Origin: JAJCYL01 sp965206015
GTDB lineage: Bacteria > Bacteroidota > Bacteroidia > Cytophagales > Cyclobacteriaceae
Direction of reading: 5' to 3'
DNA: 64,000 bases
Assembly: GCA_965206015.1 (NCBI GenBank)
Contig: CBDBIW010000015.1
Coordinates: 620,001-684,000 of the forward strand
In this document: one piece after another, positions 44,469 through 53,138 of the stretch
Position numbering within the stretch: the stretch's first letter is position 1
How the letters are laid out: each line of letters begins with the position of its first letter
Notes under the pieces: generated by a model
What the model was told of the DNA's origin: nothing
The model's database searches: none
The model's input: the letters and a program-made list of their open reading frames with translations, nothing else
Made by a program: the position numbers and the translations under genes

Positions 44469-46055
44469 CTAATCTTCTGCTTTAAATTGTTCTGCTAAGT
44501 TTTTAGCGACTTCCTCTAATGTTCCTGTGATTGTATCATCAAGTTTTCCAGCAGCTAATTGTACTAAGAGTTCTTTGTGTTGAGTTCTTAATGAATGAAG
44601 GTATTCCATCTCGAATTCCTTAGTCTTAGTCATAGGAACACCATCAATAAATCCCTTGGTTGAAGCATAAACAATTGCAACCTGCTCTTCTACAGGCATG
44701 GGGCTATATTGTGGTTGCTTTAATATTTCTGTATTCCTCCTACCTCTTTCAATAGTAAGTTTTGTGGTGGCATCCAAATCAGACCCAAACTTAGCAAACG
44801 CTTCAAGTTCACGAAACTGAGCCTGGTCCAATTTCAAGGTACCAGCAACTTTTTTCATTGACTTTATCTGAGCAGATCCACCCACTCTCGAAACTGATAT
44901 GCCTACGTTGATAGCAGGCCGAATACCAGAGTTAAATAAGTTAGTTTCCAGGAAAATTTGCCCATCAGTAATCGAAATAACATTAGTAGGTATGTATGCT
45001 GAAACGTCTCCCGTCTGGGTCTCAATAATTGGCAATGCTGTTAAAGAACCTCCACCTTTTACTTTCCCTTCAAGGGAGTCTGGCAGATCATTCATTTGCT
45101 TTGCAATCTCATCATTGTCATTAATCTTTGCTGCCCGCTCTAATAACCTTGAGTGTAGATAGAAAACATCCCCGGGGTATGCTTCTCGGCCTGGAGGTCT
45201 TCTCAAAAGCAGAGATACTTCTCTGTATGAAACCGCCTGCTTGGATAGGTCATCATAAATAACCAAAGCTGCCCTTCCTGTGTCTCTGAAATACTCACCT
45301 ATTGCTGCGCCTGTAAACGGTGCGAAAAACTGCATGGGAGCCGGGTCTGAAGCACTAGATGCTACAATCACTGAGTAGTCCATTGCTCCGCCTTTTTCCA
45401 ATGAAGCCTGAACTTGTGCAACCGTGGAAGCTTTTTGGCCTATAGCAACATAAATACAAAAAACAGGCTCACCTTTCTCGAAAAATTCCTTCTGATTAAT
45501 TATAGCATCTATGGCGATTGCCGTTTTGCCGGTCTGTCGGTCACCGATGATGAGTTCACGTTGGCCACGGCCAATCGGAATCATTGAATCTATGGCTTTG
45601 ATTCCAGTCTGTAGTGGTTCACTTACAGGCTTTCTATAAATCACACCAGGAGCTTTTCTCTCCAATGGCATTGCATAAAGATCACCTGTAATTGGTCCAT
45701 TTCCATCGATAGGGTTTCCGAGGGTATCTACAACTCTTCCAAGCACTCCGTCACCTGCTTTAACTGACGCAATCTGACCTGTTCTCTTTACTGTATCACC
45801 CTCCCTCACATCTTTTGAATCACCAAGGAGCACCGAACCTACATTGTCTTCTTCAAGATTCAGGACAAGTGCTTTCAAGCCATTTTCGAATGCTAATAGT
45901 TCGCCGGCCTGTGCCTTTGACAATCCATATATTCGTGCGACCCCATCCCCGACTTGCAAAACGGTCCCAACTTCTTCAAGCTCAGCTTGAGATTTGAAAT
46001 TTGAGAGTTGTTCTCTCAATATTGCTGATACTTCATCTGGTCTTACTTCTGCCAT
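44469..46055 (-). CDS. atpA: ATP synthase F1 subunit alpha
   Basis: The 528 aa subunit forms the non-catalytic nucleotide sites of F1. It has the Walker A loop GDRQTGKTAIAIDAI, the Q-loop region DDLSKQAVSYREVSLLLRRP and the visible signature PAINVGISVSRVGGSAQ. The length is a little above the E. coli form because of an insert around residues 195-205 that Bacteroidota share. The gene lies 51 nt after atpH and 12 nt before atpG. Confidence 0.98.
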   Translation of the reverse strand: MAEVRPDEVSAILREQLSNFKSQAELEEVGTVLQVGDGVARIYGLSKAQAGELLAFENGLKALVLNLEEDNVGSVLLGDSKDVREGDTVKRTGQIASVKAGDGVLGRVVDTLGNPIDGNGPITGDLYAMPLERKAPGVIYRKPVSEPLQTGIKAIDSMIPIGRGQRELIIGDRQTGKTAIAIDAIINQKEFFEKGEPVFCIYVAIGQKASTVAQVQASLEKGGAMDYSVIVASSASDPAPMQFFAPFTGAAIGEYFRDTGRAALVIYDDLSKQAVSYREVSLLLRRPPGREAYPGDVFYLHSRLLERAAKINDNDEIAKQMNDLPDSLEGKVKGGGSLTALPIIETQTGDVSAYIPTNVISITDGQIFLETNLFNSGIRPAINVGISVSRVGGSAQIKSMKKVAGTLKLDQAQFRELEAFAKFGSDLDATTKLTIERGRRNTEILKQPQYSPMPVEEQVAIVYASTKGFIDGVPMTKTKEFEMEYLHSLRTQHKELLVQLAAGKLDDTITGTLEEVAKNLAEQFKAED

Positions 46056-46106
46056 GTTTAATCAGGTTGCTGCGTTAGTATTGATAGTTTTTCCAAATAA
46101 GGATTT

Positions 46107-46640
46107 TCATCCGAATTTGTATTCCAATTCCTTTAATTTCGACCTGATGCTTTCGTCAATCTGTCGGTCTGCTATTTTAAGAATGTAGCCTCCAATTATC
46201 TCTTTATCTACTTTCTCTTTTAGTGCTGCTTCTCTACCATTAATCGCCTTCACGGCTTTAATAAATTCCGGCCTTAAGTTATTGTCAAGTTCAAAGGTCG
46301 TGGTGACTGTGGCTTCGTCAATGCCCTTCTGAATGTTGTAGAGGTTATTGAATTCTAAGGAAGTTGCCTCTATTATGTTCTCTCTATTCTTTCGTGTAGT
46401 GATTTCAATGAATGAATTTGTGATTTTATGGAACCTTTTCTCAAATAAAGCTTTCAGGATTTTCAGTTTTTTGTCATGCGTTACCACAGGATTATTCAGC
46501 ATATTTCTAAAGTCCCTATTTTGACTGCAGACTGTGCCAAATACCTTCATGTCCTCCTGAATCTTATCCAGAACCTTCTGTTCTTCTGCTAACTCAATTA
46601 TTGCCTTAGCATATCTATATGCGATCCTCTGCTCTGACAT
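46107..46640 (-). CDS. atpH: ATP synthase F1 subunit delta
   Basis: The 177 aa protein joins F1 to the peripheral stalk. It has the family start (RIAYRYAKAIIELAEEQKVL) and end (VDKEIIGGYILKIADRQIDE, KLKELEYKFG). Its start codon directly follows the atpF stop. Confidence 0.94.
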   Translation of the reverse strand: MSEQRIAYRYAKAIIELAEEQKVLDKIQEDMKVFGTVCSQNRDFRNMLNNPVVTHDKKLKILKALFEKRFHKITNSFIEITTRKNRENIIEATSLEFNNLYNIQKGIDEATVTTTFELDNNLRPEFIKAVKAINGREAALKEKVDKEIIGGYILKIADRQIDESIRSKLKELEYKFG

Positions 46641-47135
46641 TTAATTTACTTTCAAACCTTTCACGAACTCTTGCACCAATTCCTTTTGTGCCTTGTCAGA
46701 CTCAAGGTTTTTCCTAAGAACTTTTTCAGCAATTTCTAACGATAATTTCGCTACCTCCCTCTTTACGTCACTTAATGCCTTCTTCTTCTCAGTTTCAATA
46801 GCAGCTTTGGCATCGGCAATCATTTTCTCACTAATCTTAGATGTCTCTGCCCTTGCATCATCTTTAATTTGATTGGCAATGCTTGCGGCTTCTTTTAACA
46901 TACCATCTCTCTCTATTCTTGCCTCCTTGAACAATTCTGCATTGTCATCCTTCAAATCTTCCATCTCCCTTTTAGCCAATTTGGCTGCTTCAAGAGAGTC
47001 ACTAATAAATCCCTCTCTTTTCTTAAGTGCATCTGATACAGGTCTCCATACAAAGGTTGCCAATATCCCAAAAAGGGTCAAAAAGATGACTGTCTGCCAA
47101 AAAATTAATCCAATACCAGGGGTTAGTAATTCCAT
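46641..47135 (-). CDS. atpF: ATP synthase F0 subunit b
   Basis: The 164 aa peripheral-stalk subunit has one N-terminal membrane helix (GLIFWQTVIFLTLFGILATF) and a long charged coiled coil (KLAKREMEDLKDDNAELF and onward). Its position between atpE and atpH confirms the call. Confidence 0.96.
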   Translation of the reverse strand: MELLTPGIGLIFWQTVIFLTLFGILATFVWRPVSDALKKREGFISDSLEAAKLAKREMEDLKDDNAELFKEARIERDGMLKEAASIANQIKDDARAETSKISEKMIADAKAAIETEKKKALSDVKREVAKLSLEIAEKVLRKNLESDKAQKELVQEFVKGLKVN

Positions 47136-47220
47136 GAGATTTCTTTTAGATCATTCATTAATAAAAAAAATTGATTAGTCCGGCCTAGTGCTTAGAACTA
47201 ACCAATTTCCAATAATGCCA

Positions 47221-47463
47221 CTATTTTAATGCAACAAGGAATGCAATAACAGTACCGAACAAGGCAATAACCTCTACGAGTGCACCAATGACAAGCATGG
47301 CCGTTTGAATTTTCCCGTAGGCCTCTGGCTGTCTTGCAATTGCTTCCATTGCGGAACCACCAATTTTACCAATACCGATTCCTGCGCCTATTGCGGACAA
47401 ACCAGCACCGATTGCAGCTCCCATATGTGCTAAGCTTACATCAAGTAATAAAGCAAATAACAT
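47221..47463 (-). CDS. atpE: ATP synthase F0 subunit c
   Basis: The 80 aa rotor-ring subunit has two helices joined by the RQPE loop (residues 44-47) and a glycine-rich first helix (GAGLSAIGAGIGIGKIGG). The ion-carrying glutamate is at position 64 (LVEVIALFG). The polar residues of sodium-binding rings (Gln in helix 1, Ser/Thr after the Glu) are absent, so proton coupling is the better guess. Confidence 0.97.
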   Translation of the reverse strand: MLFALLLDVSLAHMGAAIGAGLSAIGAGIGIGKIGGSAMEAIARQPEAYGKIQTAMLVIGALVEVIALFGTVIAFLVALK

Positions 47464-47498
47464 GATCTATATAGTTTATGTTAAAAAAATAAATTCTT

Positions 47499-48527
47499 CT
47501 AATGATGTTCTTCTACCGCCATGCCTATGTATATAGACGAAAACAATGTGAAGACATACGCTTGAATTGTTGCAACCAACAATTCAATAACATTAATGAA
47601 AACAATCACAACGGTGCTCGCAATTCCTACTGTATAACTGTTGAAAATGAAAGTAAAGCTGATTAGGCTTAGTATAACAATATGTCCTGCGGTAATTGCA
47701 ACAAATAGTCGAACAAGTAGTGAGAATGGTTTCGAAAATATTCCAATTACTTCTACACCCGGCATTATTGGTATTGGAAGCTTAAGCCACCACGGAACAC
47801 CCGGAGTATTAAAAATATGCTGCCAATAATGCTTATTGCTATTAACTAAGGTCAGTATGAGTGTAATTAAAGCAAGCACTGAAGTCACAGCAATATTACC
47901 TGTCAAATTTGCTGCACCCGGTAATAATCCTAATAGATTTCCAAACCATATAAAGAAAAACAATGTTAACATATATGGTAAAAACCTCTCGTATTTGAGG
48001 CCAATGTTAGGTTTGACAATCTCGTCCTTAACATAGATGATAATTGGCTCAAACACAGATTGGATTCCTCGCGGGGCTTTGCCCGCATTCTTTTTATATC
48101 CCCTTGCAACTGACAAGAATACAACCAACATTAAGGTTGCATTGATGAACAAAAAAGCTACGTTTTTGGTAATTGAAACATCGAGGAAGCTTCGACCACT
48201 TTTTGAAACTAGATAACTATGGTGGTATTCATAATCACCATAGCTCACAACGTTGTGGTCATCATCGAAAAAATTGGAGGAAGAAAAGACCTCCAAACCC
48301 TGATCTTCGGAGTAAATAATGACTGGCAAAAAGATTGTCCCATAATGACCATCCCAAAAATGCCAGACATAATCATCAAGAATGTGACGGTTGATTAATT
48401 CAGCTGGATTGAATGCCTCTCCCTCATCTGAAGCCAGTGCATGAGATGAGATTAAAAAGCTTAAAATGATTGTCAGGCCACTAAATTTTGCTCTTTTTAC
48501 AAATGTTTTTTTCGTTGTAAATTTCAT
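47499..48527 (-). CDS. atpB: ATP synthase F0 subunit a
   Basis: The 342 aa stator subunit has an N-terminal signal-like segment (FSGLTIILSFLISSHALAS) and an exported extension of about 80 residues, typical of Bacteroidota and absent from E. coli. Membrane helices follow, with the essential arginine in PFSLLVRLFVAITAGHIVI and the last helices in ELLVATIQAYVFTLFSSIYI. The start overlaps the stop of the upstream small membrane protein by one base (TGATG). Confidence 0.96.
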   Translation of the reverse strand: MKFTTKKTFVKRAKFSGLTIILSFLISSHALASDEGEAFNPAELINRHILDDYVWHFWDGHYGTIFLPVIIYSEDQGLEVFSSSNFFDDDHNVVSYGDYEYHHSYLVSKSGRSFLDVSITKNVAFLFINATLMLVVFLSVARGYKKNAGKAPRGIQSVFEPIIIYVKDEIVKPNIGLKYERFLPYMLTLFFFIWFGNLLGLLPGAANLTGNIAVTSVLALITLILTLVNSNKHYWQHIFNTPGVPWWLKLPIPIMPGVEVIGIFSKPFSLLVRLFVAITAGHIVILSLISFTFIFNSYTVGIASTVVIVFINVIELLVATIQAYVFTLFSSIYIGMAVEEHH

Positions 48528-48922
48528 CAGTTTGGCCTCTCGTCTGAATTTGGGCGCAAGGTAGTTAATAAGGCAGAAAGTTCAAACACAAGGAACACTA
48601 AATAAAGAGTTACCAGGTTAATGGCTAAAGTCTCCAATTGACCTACTTCAAGCAACCACATGGCGGCTAAAAAAAATATTGCAACTAATAGTCTAAAGAT
48701 AAAGGAAATGATTACAAGAATGGGGAAATTTCTCCCTTGACCCAGTGACTTTTGAGTCATTAAGTAGGTAACTGCGAAATTTTGTCCAGCCAATGTGACA
48801 ATCAGAATATCATTCCAGGAATGATGAAAAGTTTTCAAAATAGGCAATTGAGAATAATTGATACTCAGGATTACCGCAGTCAGAACCGCAGTACCAGAAT
48901 GAATTTTTAATTGTGAGTTCAA
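48527..48922 (-). CDS. Small membrane protein of the ATP synthase operon, AtpI-like
   Basis: The 131 aa protein has four predicted membrane helices (for example ILVIISFIFRLLVAIFFLAA) and no clear catalytic motif. Its place between atpZ and atpB and its helix number fit AtpI, which helps c-ring assembly in other bacteria. Sequence similarity to AtpI is weak by eye. Confidence 0.6.
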   Translation of the reverse strand: MNSQLKIHSGTAVLTAVILSINYSQLPILKTFHHSWNDILIVTLAGQNFAVTYLMTQKSLGQGRNFPILVIISFIFRLLVAIFFLAAMWLLEVGQLETLAINLVTLYLVFLVFELSALLTTLRPNSDERPN

Positions 48923-48923
48923 G

Positions 48924-49175
48924 CTATTCTTTGGGTAGTTTTTTCCAAAGGTATAAGATAACTCCTATCAAGGAGAGCAATGAGAATAGTAGGGTGAGAA
49001 ATGGTATCCTATTTTCGAAGAAAATATCCAGACCATACCCAGAACTGATACCAACAACAAGAATTCCTAATAGCTCAAACGTCAGACTGCTGAATCTGGC
49101 ATAACCATTGTCATTGCTGGAGTTACGATTGGGCTGTGAGGATGACTGGTTCTTCCCCTGAGTGGTTTCTTCCAA
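48924..49175 (-). CDS. AtpZ/AtpI-like protein
   Basis: The 83 aa protein has a polar, Asn/Ser-rich N-terminus of about 27 residues and two membrane helices (ELLGILVVGISSGYGLDIFF; FLTLLFSLLSLIGVILYLW). The GYGLD motif between them matches the AtpZ family found at the head of F-type ATP synthase operons, where it is linked to Mg2+/Ca2+ uptake or assembly. The first 53 nt overlap the end of the bactofilin gene in another frame. Confidence 0.75.
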   Translation of the reverse strand: MEETTQGKNQSSSQPNRNSSNDNGYARFSSLTFELLGILVVGISSGYGLDIFFENRIPFLTLLFSLLSLIGVILYLWKKLPKE

Positions 49176-49551
49176 TTTTAATCTCCTTTATGTTAACTCC
49201 CATTTTACAGCCACCATTAAATACTGCTCCGGTTTCTACAACTAATTTGCTGGTCGAAATATCACCATTAATAACGGCACCACCCTTGAGGGTTAAAATC
49301 TCAGAAACTTCAATATTTCCTGTTATTTGACCCTCAACATCAGCATTCTGAGCAGTCACATTGCCTTCTATCTCTGAAGAATGACCTACAATTAGCTTAG
49401 ACTTGGTTTTAAGGTTACCAATCATTTTTCCTTCCAAACGGATATTCCCGAAGGTTTCAAGGTCTCCACTTAACGTTGTGCCTTTACCAATGATATTCCT
49501 GACACTACTCAATTCTTCTTCTGTTTTTTGATCGCGGTTGTTAAACTTCAT
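49123..49551 (-). CDS. Bactofilin family cytoskeletal protein
   Basis: The 142 aa protein shows the bactofilin beta-helix core: NIIGKGTTLSGDLETFGNIR, then repeats such as GQITGNIEVSEILTLKGGA and GDISTSKLVVETGAVFNG, and a polar tail. Bactofilins polymerise without nucleotide and organise cell-wall enzymes. The M23 peptidase gene just upstream (41 nt) is a functional partner in several bacteria. Confidence 0.9.
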   Translation of the reverse strand: MKFNNRDQKTEEELSSVRNIIGKGTTLSGDLETFGNIRLEGKMIGNLKTKSKLIVGHSSEIEGNVTAQNADVEGQITGNIEVSEILTLKGGAVINGDISTSKLVVETGAVFNGGCKMGVNIKEIKIGRNHSGEEPVILTAQS

Positions 49552-49591
49552 ATCTAAATTCTTCTTTGAGTGCGAAAAGTTATAATCAATA

Positions 49592-50458
49592 TCAGAAAGT
49601 TACAAATTCTTCTGGGTCAACGGGATTCCCGTTGTACCACAATTCAAAGTGTAAATGTGGTCCTGAGGTCAATTCTCCGGTATTCCCAATTATCGAAATG
49701 ATCTCACCAGCACTTACAAAGTTACCTACTTCTTTTAATAAGTCAGAATTGTGCTTATAAACGGAAATTAGATTGCTTTGGTGCTGAATTGCCATTACAT
49801 ATCCTGCATCCTGGGTCCATGAGGCCATCAAAACTGTTCCGTCGGCTATACTTTTAACAGGTTCATTCCTTTTTGAGACTACGTCAATACCAAAATGTTG
49901 TGTTCTTGCATTAAATTTATCCGAAATTATGCCCTCGATTGGAGAAAAAAGAAATACCTCCTGTAAATTATTCTCTCTAGAGCTAATAGTGAGCAACTCT
50001 AAACCTGATGTTTCAAACTCCCTTCTAAACACCGAATCAACAGGTGCAAGTTCTTCATCATTTGATGTAGAAATATTTGCGTTTTGACCAGCATTGGTCA
50101 GCCCGTCATCAAAATTTTCATCTACACTATCTTCTCCGGCAACAACACGCTGAAAACTAGCAATGAACATTTCTTTACGATCTACCTCTTCTATCAAGGA
50201 ATCAACTGTAATTGAAAGATTTATCAGATGTCTATTCGTTTCGAGTTGCGCATGTCTTGGATCAAACCACTGTTTTAAGACGGTCGTGGCCAACAAGAAC
50301 GAAATTCCGAACAGCACTACTACAAATAATAAAGTAAGGCTTAACAACCTACCATAGTTGAAAGTAATTGTAGTTTTTTCGGCAAAATTTTCCTCATTAC
50401 GAATGATCATGAGGTATTTAGTGGTAAGCCAGGAAGAAGGTGTTTTCCTTACTTTCAA
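49592..50458 (-). CDS. M23 family metallopeptidase (LytM type), membrane-anchored
   Basis: The 288 aa protein begins with a cytoplasmic stretch (WLTTKYLMIIRNEENFAEKT), a membrane helix (LLSLTLLFVVVLFGISFLLA), a coiled stalk and a LytM domain. Zinc ligands are in HFGIDVVSK and GPHLHFELWYNG; the spacing is normal. It likely cuts peptidoglycan cross-links in the periplasm. The start is a TTG at 50458, the only one that includes the conserved N-terminus. A promoter lies just upstream. Confidence 0.88.
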   Translation of the reverse strand: MKVRKTPSSWLTTKYLMIIRNEENFAEKTTITFNYGRLLSLTLLFVVVLFGISFLLATTVLKQWFDPRHAQLETNRHLINLSITVDSLIEEVDRKEMFIASFQRVVAGEDSVDENFDDGLTNAGQNANISTSNDEELAPVDSVFRREFETSGLELLTISSRENNLQEVFLFSPIEGIISDKFNARTQHFGIDVVSKRNEPVKSIADGTVLMASWTQDAGYVMAIQHQSNLISVYKHNSDLLKEVGNFVSAGEIISIIGNTGELTSGPHLHFELWYNGNPVDPEEFVTF

Positions 50459-50479
50459 GGAGTTGGAATTTTAAGTTGA

Positions 50480-50511
50480 CAAAAGTATACATTTATCTTC
50501 CACCGCTAAAA
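50480..50511 (-). promoter_or_regulatory. Promoter of the M23-bactofilin-atp gene row
   Basis: The minus strand reads TACTTTTG (50487-50480), a perfect TAnnTTTG -7 box 21 nt before the TTG start. A TTTT element (50511-50508) stands at -33 with a 20 nt spacer. Confidence 0.5.
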
Positions 50512-50519
50512 TCGATTGT

Positions 50520-53129
50520 ATGATTTGGCTAACTTTACCGTTAGTACTACAGTCGATTGCTTCAACTGTGCAAGAGGTATATATTTATTCCTTAATTGCA
50601 ATTTCATTCCTTAATTCGTGTGCTCCTGAAAGCACAGGGGTAGTAAGTAATGCCTATCACAATACCACGGCGCATTACAATGCCTATTTCTATGCCCGAG
50701 AAAGAATGAACGAGATAGAAGAGAGTATTGATAACTCGGTAGATATAAATTATGACCGCATTCTTGACTTGTATCCACAATTCGATTCAACGGCCTCGAG
50801 TGCAGTAAAGAATCAGATTGAAGATTGTATTAAAAAGGCTTCAATCGCAATTCAAAGACATCCAGGCAGTGAGTGGGCAGATGATAGTTACATATTGGTT
50901 GGCAAATCCCGCTATTATGACCTCGACTATGTCAATGCTATTGAAACTTTCAAATATGTCAACAAGAAAAGTGAGGACGAGCATGCAAGGCATGAAGCAC
51001 TCATTGAATTGATGAAAACTTTCATCAACGCACTCGAATATCAAAATGCTGAGGCAGTTTCCGATTATTTAAAGAAGGAGGAACTCAATAAAAGGAATTC
51101 TAAGAACTTATATATCACCAGAGCTTATTTATTTCAGAAGAGACAGGCTTACAACCAAATGGTTCAGAATCTGTCTGAAGCGGTTCCCCTGCTAACAACT
51201 AATGAAGAAAGATCAAGACTATTCTACATAATTGGGCAGGTTTATCAAACAATAGGATTTGACGCTCAGGCATACTCCAGCTATAGGAACTGCCTAAAAA
51301 GTAACCCGAATTTTGACCTTTCCTTTTATGCGAAATTAAATATTGCTCAGGTTACAGAATTATCCAACTCCAGCGACCTTAAACAGGTTAGAAAATATTT
51401 CAAAAAGCTCCTTAAAGACAGAAAAAACGAAGAATTTAAAGACAAAATCTATTATGAAATAGCCAACTTCGAGCTAAAGCAGAGTAACATTGACGAGGCT
51501 ATCGTTAATTATAACAATTCTCTTAGAATCAGTACTCATCAAAGGCAAAAGGGCTATTCGTATCTTAGACTTGGGGAAATCTACTATAACGATCTCAAAA
51601 ACTATGAGTTAGCAAAAAACTATTATGATAGTGTTGTCAGTGTTCTCCCTAAAAATGAGCCTTCATATGAAGAAATTGCAGATCGGCAAAAGATACTTGC
51701 CGACTTTGTAACACAACTGAACATCATCAGAGAACAGGATAGCCTAATTGTTTTGTCTAACCTGGATACCTCTGCTCTGGGCCAGTACGTTGATGAATAC
51801 ATTGCCGAAAAACAGATAGAACAAGAAGAGGAGGCAAAAAGACGTAAGAAAAGCAGTAGAGCTACTAATAAACTCCGTACAACCTTTGATACCGACGCCT
51901 CTCAAATTAATACGAATCTTAGTGGAAGCACCTGGTACTTTTACAACTTATCCGCTATAGGTCAGGGTCAAACAGAATTTACACGTAAATGGGGAAGACG
52001 ATCCCTGGAGGACAACTGGCGGAGGTCCAACAAAGAGCAGACGATTTCTGACCCCAACAGTTCTCAGGCAGATTCTGAGCAACAAGTTGCAACTGATAAC
52101 GCTCCTAATAATGAAAACAATGCCTTGACTTTTGATAGAGGAGTACTCATGTCAGCTGTTCCAAAAAATGACGAGGACATTCAAGCCGCTCTTTTTAAGA
52201 TTGAAGAAGCCCATTTTAAACTGGGTAATATATATGACTTTGATCTTGAAGAAAAAGAAAACGCCATCAGCACATTTGAAACAATGCTCTCAAGATTTTC
52301 GGAAACCGCTTATAAGCCGGAAGTGATGTATCAACTATATCTTCTATACAAAGCCCAGGGTAATGACCGATCTGAATATTATAAGAATGCTCTTGTAAAC
52401 GAGTTTCCCAAATCCGATTATGCCAAAATCATCATCAATCCCAACTTCCGGGTTGAAGACCAAGCCGCAACAGCGAAGCTTGAGAAAATTTATAAACAGG
52501 CATATGAGCTTCAAGAAGTTGGTGATTATGCGAATGCCCTAACCCTATTGCACAGTGCTCTCAATGAGTATCCAGAAAACGAATTCAGCGACAACCTGAA
52601 ACTTCTTGAAATTATAACAATAGGCCATACAGAGGATATCTATAAATATCAATATGAATTAAATAATTTCATCAGTTCTTATACAGAAAGTGAGCTTTTA
52701 CCCTTCGCCCAAAATCTGGTTAAGACAACGGAAGAATATCAGATTAACTTATTTAACAGTTCAAAAGCGAAGTTTATTAAGTATTTTGACCAGGAACACT
52801 TCTTTGTATTAGTTTATAAGGCTGACAAAAAGCTAGCAGAAGAATTACCTGGTCAAGTACAAAGATTTTACAAACGAGACTATCCCAAAAAGCACTTAAC
52901 AACAGCAAATCTTATTTTGGACACCAATAACTCAATTGTAATGGTTAATGAGTTTGCCAGTAAAGATGAGGCAATGGAATTTTATCTCGCCTTCAAGAGT
53001 AGTGAAGTCCGGAGTGAATTTCCAATTGCGGACCTCTCTACTTTCGTAATAACCAAAGATAATTTCAAAATATTCTATGAGACCAAGGAGCTTGATTCCT
53101 ATATCAGGTTCTTTACAGCAAATTATTAG
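50520..53129 (+). CDS. porW: PorW/SprE-like TPR lipoprotein of the type IX secretion system
   Basis: The 869 aa protein has a signal segment ending in a lipobox-like LNSC (cysteine about residue 34), followed by NAYHNTTAHYNAYFYARERM, a stretch typical of PorW/SprE. Tetratricopeptide repeats fill residues 80-390 (GQVYQTIGFDAQAYSSYRNC, YSYLRLGEIYYNDLKNYELA) and 560-690. A basic linker (EEEAKRRKKSSRATNKLRTT) and a C-terminal domain complete it. PorW links the GldKN ring with other T9SS parts and is needed for secretion in related bacteria. The gldKLMN cluster lies 4 kb away on the other strand. It is the first gene of porW-pbp1A-uvrC (9-10 nt gaps). Confidence 0.8.
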   Translation: MIWLTLPLVLQSIASTVQEVYIYSLIAISFLNSCAPESTGVVSNAYHNTTAHYNAYFYARERMNEIEESIDNSVDINYDRILDLYPQFDSTASSAVKNQIEDCIKKASIAIQRHPGSEWADDSYILVGKSRYYDLDYVNAIETFKYVNKKSEDEHARHEALIELMKTFINALEYQNAEAVSDYLKKEELNKRNSKNLYITRAYLFQKRQAYNQMVQNLSEAVPLLTTNEERSRLFYIIGQVYQTIGFDAQAYSSYRNCLKSNPNFDLSFYAKLNIAQVTELSNSSDLKQVRKYFKKLLKDRKNEEFKDKIYYEIANFELKQSNIDEAIVNYNNSLRISTHQRQKGYSYLRLGEIYYNDLKNYELAKNYYDSVVSVLPKNEPSYEEIADRQKILADFVTQLNIIREQDSLIVLSNLDTSALGQYVDEYIAEKQIEQEEEAKRRKKSSRATNKLRTTFDTDASQINTNLSGSTWYFYNLSAIGQGQTEFTRKWGRRSLEDNWRRSNKEQTISDPNSSQADSEQQVATDNAPNNENNALTFDRGVLMSAVPKNDEDIQAALFKIEEAHFKLGNIYDFDLEEKENAISTFETMLSRFSETAYKPEVMYQLYLLYKAQGNDRSEYYKNALVNEFPKSDYAKIIINPNFRVEDQAATAKLEKIYKQAYELQEVGDYANALTLLHSALNEYPENEFSDNLKLLEIITIGHTEDIYKYQYELNNFISSYTESELLPFAQNLVKTTEEYQINLFNSSKAKFIKYFDQEHFFVLVYKADKKLAEELPGQVQRFYKRDYPKKHLTTANLILDTNNSIVMVNEFASKDEAMEFYLAFKSSEVRSEFPIADLSTFVITKDNFKIFYETKELDSYIRFFTANY

Positions 53130-53138
53130 AGAGTAGAT

